Positions 62,221 through 64,000 of a stretch of DNA of 64,000 nt are shown in pieces; position 1 is the stretch's first letter; each line of letters opens with the position of its first letter. Source of the DNA: Neoconidiobolus thromboides FSU 785 (taxonomy: Eukaryota > Entomophthoromycota > Entomophthoromycetes > Entomophthorales > Neoconidiobolaceae); NCBI GenBank assembly GCA_025603075.1, contig MU626263.1:124001-188000 (forward strand), in the 5' to 3' direction. The notes beneath the pieces were generated by a model. The model did not search any database. It saw nothing but the letters and a program-made list of their open reading frames with translations, and had not been told where the DNA came from. A program made the position numbers and the translations under genes.

Positions 62221-64000
62221 TCAAAAAGAAGTTAATGAAGCATAATGATAAGCTTTGGTTTTTGAATTAAACTTGATTGATTCTTTTGGAGTTTCACCAA
62301 CGGTAGGAGAAGTGAGTGCTTCACTTGGTGGTTTTGAAAAAGAATGAGGTGGAGAAAATGGCTTATTTTGTAAATTAATACGATGATGACTAGAACTTCT
62401 TGTTGGTCTTAAAAGACCTGAATCTCCACCACTTTTACTACTTACTGAGTTTAATTTACTTCTTGTTGATAAACTATTTAAGGATTCATCTAAACTTATT
62501 AACCCTCCTACTTTGATATTTAAATTTAATTTTTTCACTAATTTTTCTATTAAAAAAGAATAATTAAATTAATCATTTTCAATTATTATTATTATTATTT
62601 GAAATTTACCTTTTAATAATGTCCTTATATATTCTTGTGAGCAAACATCACATGGTGATTCATCATCATTATTTAATATATTAATTGATATATCTGGTAT
62701 TGTTATTAAATATTTAACTATACTTTCATGGCCTTCAGCAGCTGCACAATGTAGTGGTGTCCAACCTTCTCTATCTTGTGGATTAACATTAGCTCCATTT
62801 TCAATCAAATATTGACAAATAGAAATATGGTTATAACTTGAAGCTAAATGAAGTAAAGATAATTTAGAATACGATGTATGAGTATCAAACACATTTTCTA
62901 TTCCTTCATTATAAATCATTTGTTGATTAGTTGGATTTTCTAATGTCAATTTAAGTTGAAAATAATCTCCTGATCGTGCACAATCAAGTGCCAATGTCTT
63001 TGGATCAAATATGACTCGCTTCTTTTTCATTTCAGTATTCTTTAAACATGACTTGATTATTTTTTCCGTTTTATTATTTATTTCTTCATCTGAATTTGAA
63101 TTTGAACTGATTGGTATTGGTGTACCAAGTGAATGTGCTCTTATTAAAATTTGATCCATCGGTGTATCCTTTTTATCTTTATTCTTCATATTCATACTTT
63201 CAATTATGGATGCTATCTTGTTCCCCCTTAAATCAATACTACTTAAACTTTCACTTGATTTTTTATGTAATATAGCTTTAGATCTTGTTAACGGTGAATT
63301 CACTTCGGGTATTTTAGTAAATATTGGTTCGAATCGTCTTATTTCCCTTCTAGAAATGGAACTACCGTCAACGGATAACGACCTACGAATCGGGTATCGA
63401 ACAACTAAGATTCATTTTAATTACATTTTTTACATAATAATGAACAATTTGATTTTACCTTCTTTAATATTTAAAAATAATGCTCTTGTTTTATCATCAT
63501 CTGCACAATCAACCGCTTTATATTTCCTTTCGTTTCTTTTGTTAGTATTTGCCCCTAACTCAATTAACCTTTTTACTAAATCAGCCATGCCCATAAAACT
63601 AGCTAAATGTAAAATGGTATTTCCAGAACCCCAAACTTTAGACATAAACTCATATAATACTTTTTTTGTTGACATAATTTCGGATTGTTTGGCTATATAA
63701 TTAATAATATCAATAGCCATATCCTCTTCACCAAGCATACAAGTAGTTTGTATAGCATTTAAATTACTTACAATTGGACCTAAAAGTTCAGCTGCATCCA
63801 TAAGGATGTCGTTATCATGTTTAAAATAATTATCATGGTTGGGATAAGTAAAAGTCACTAAAACTTGTAATATTAAACTGGGATTATGATTCGATAATAC
63901 TTTGCTTAATTTCATTCTGTTTTCACTACAAATGGCATCGAATAAATCTTTTTGAATTGATGTTATTGCTTCCCATCGATCTACTTCTGGTTCTTCAAAA
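62221..64000 (-). CDS. Ankyrin-repeat protein with a PP1-docking-like motif (MYPT-like), 5' end outside window
   Basis: Three exons are in the window (64000-63459, 63404-62610, 62546-62221), joined in phase; the start lies beyond 64000, so the protein is partial (548 residues seen). The first part ends in an ankyrin repeat (GNTILHLASFMGMADLVKR,LIELGANTNKRNE). Further on, KKRVIFDP (RVIF, coded at 63007-63021) has the RVxF form used to bind protein phosphatase 1. It is followed by ankyrin repeats (LLHLASSYNHISICQYLIEN, GANVNPQDREGWTPLHCAAA, EGHESIVKYLI). An RVxF motif just before ankyrin repeats with a VNPQDREGW-type repeat recalls the myosin-phosphatase targeting subunit MYPT/PPP1R12. The extra ankyrin unit upstream does not fit simple MYPT. 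The C-terminus is Ser/Pro/Lys-rich and probably unfolded. PP1 binding is inferred from the motif only. Confidence 0.75.

Overview
The window looks like nuclear DNA of a fungus with a very AT-rich genome. Genes carry many tiny spliceosomal introns (mostly 44-60 nt, GTAAGT-like donors, one clear TACTAAT branch site). Intergenic DNA is poly-A/T rich, and several proteins carry Asn- or Lys-rich low-complexity stretches. The gene content is fungal and mitochondriate: Rsm10, Rsm25 and Yml6 of the mitochondrial ribosome, Coa1, a bifunctional pseudouridine-degrading enzyme, Dbp9, Tsr2, Edc3. A Gemin5-like protein, FAXDC2-like hydroxylases and a MYPT-like ankyrin protein together suggest a non-Dikarya (early-diverging) lineage; that placement is inference.

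Layout: 1-6.4 kb holds a divergent RSM10/RSM25 pair and a pseudouridine-5'-phosphate glycosidase-pseudouridine kinase fusion. 6.4-12 kb is gene-poor and contains one FAXDC2-like gene. 12-19.4 kb is a housekeeping block (RFA3, GPI3, DBP9, PRP11, YML6). 19.9-25.7 kb holds three more members of the FAXDC2-like family on the minus strand, the middle one a pseudogene. 25.7-31 kb is sparse, with one alpha-arrestin. 31-46.6 kb is dense: EDC3, GUK1, COA1, a Gemin5-like gene, TSR2, a coiled-coil gene and SPT16. 46.6-51.5 kb is intergenic, with two decayed copies of an unrecognised gene. 51.5-57.5 kb has NUG1 and a mitochondrial-type threonyl-tRNA synthetase. 58.4-59.6 kb has a seven-helix membrane protein. 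An ankyrin protein with a PP1-docking-like motif runs off the right end.

Functional themes: ribosome biogenesis (DBP9, NUG1, TSR2), the mitochondrial gene-expression system (RSM10, RSM25, YML6, mito-ThrRS, COA1), RNA processing (PRP11, Gemin5-like, EDC3) and chromatin/DNA (SPT16, RFA3). I see no operon-like system or defence island, no CRISPR array and no convincing tRNA or rRNA gene.

The least expected signals are: (i) a family of about 17 short (100-108 bp) palindromic MITE-like elements confined to intergenic DNA and often paired; (ii) a 198-bp perfectly identical inverted tract between two FAXDC2-like genes about 9.4 kb apart that runs from exon into intron, a gene-conversion signature; (iii) an unusually long intron exactly at the PsuG/kinase fusion joint, beginning with an in-frame stop. 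Exon structures were assembled by hand from splice signals and phase. Every gene given with a residue count was checked for an uninterrupted frame.
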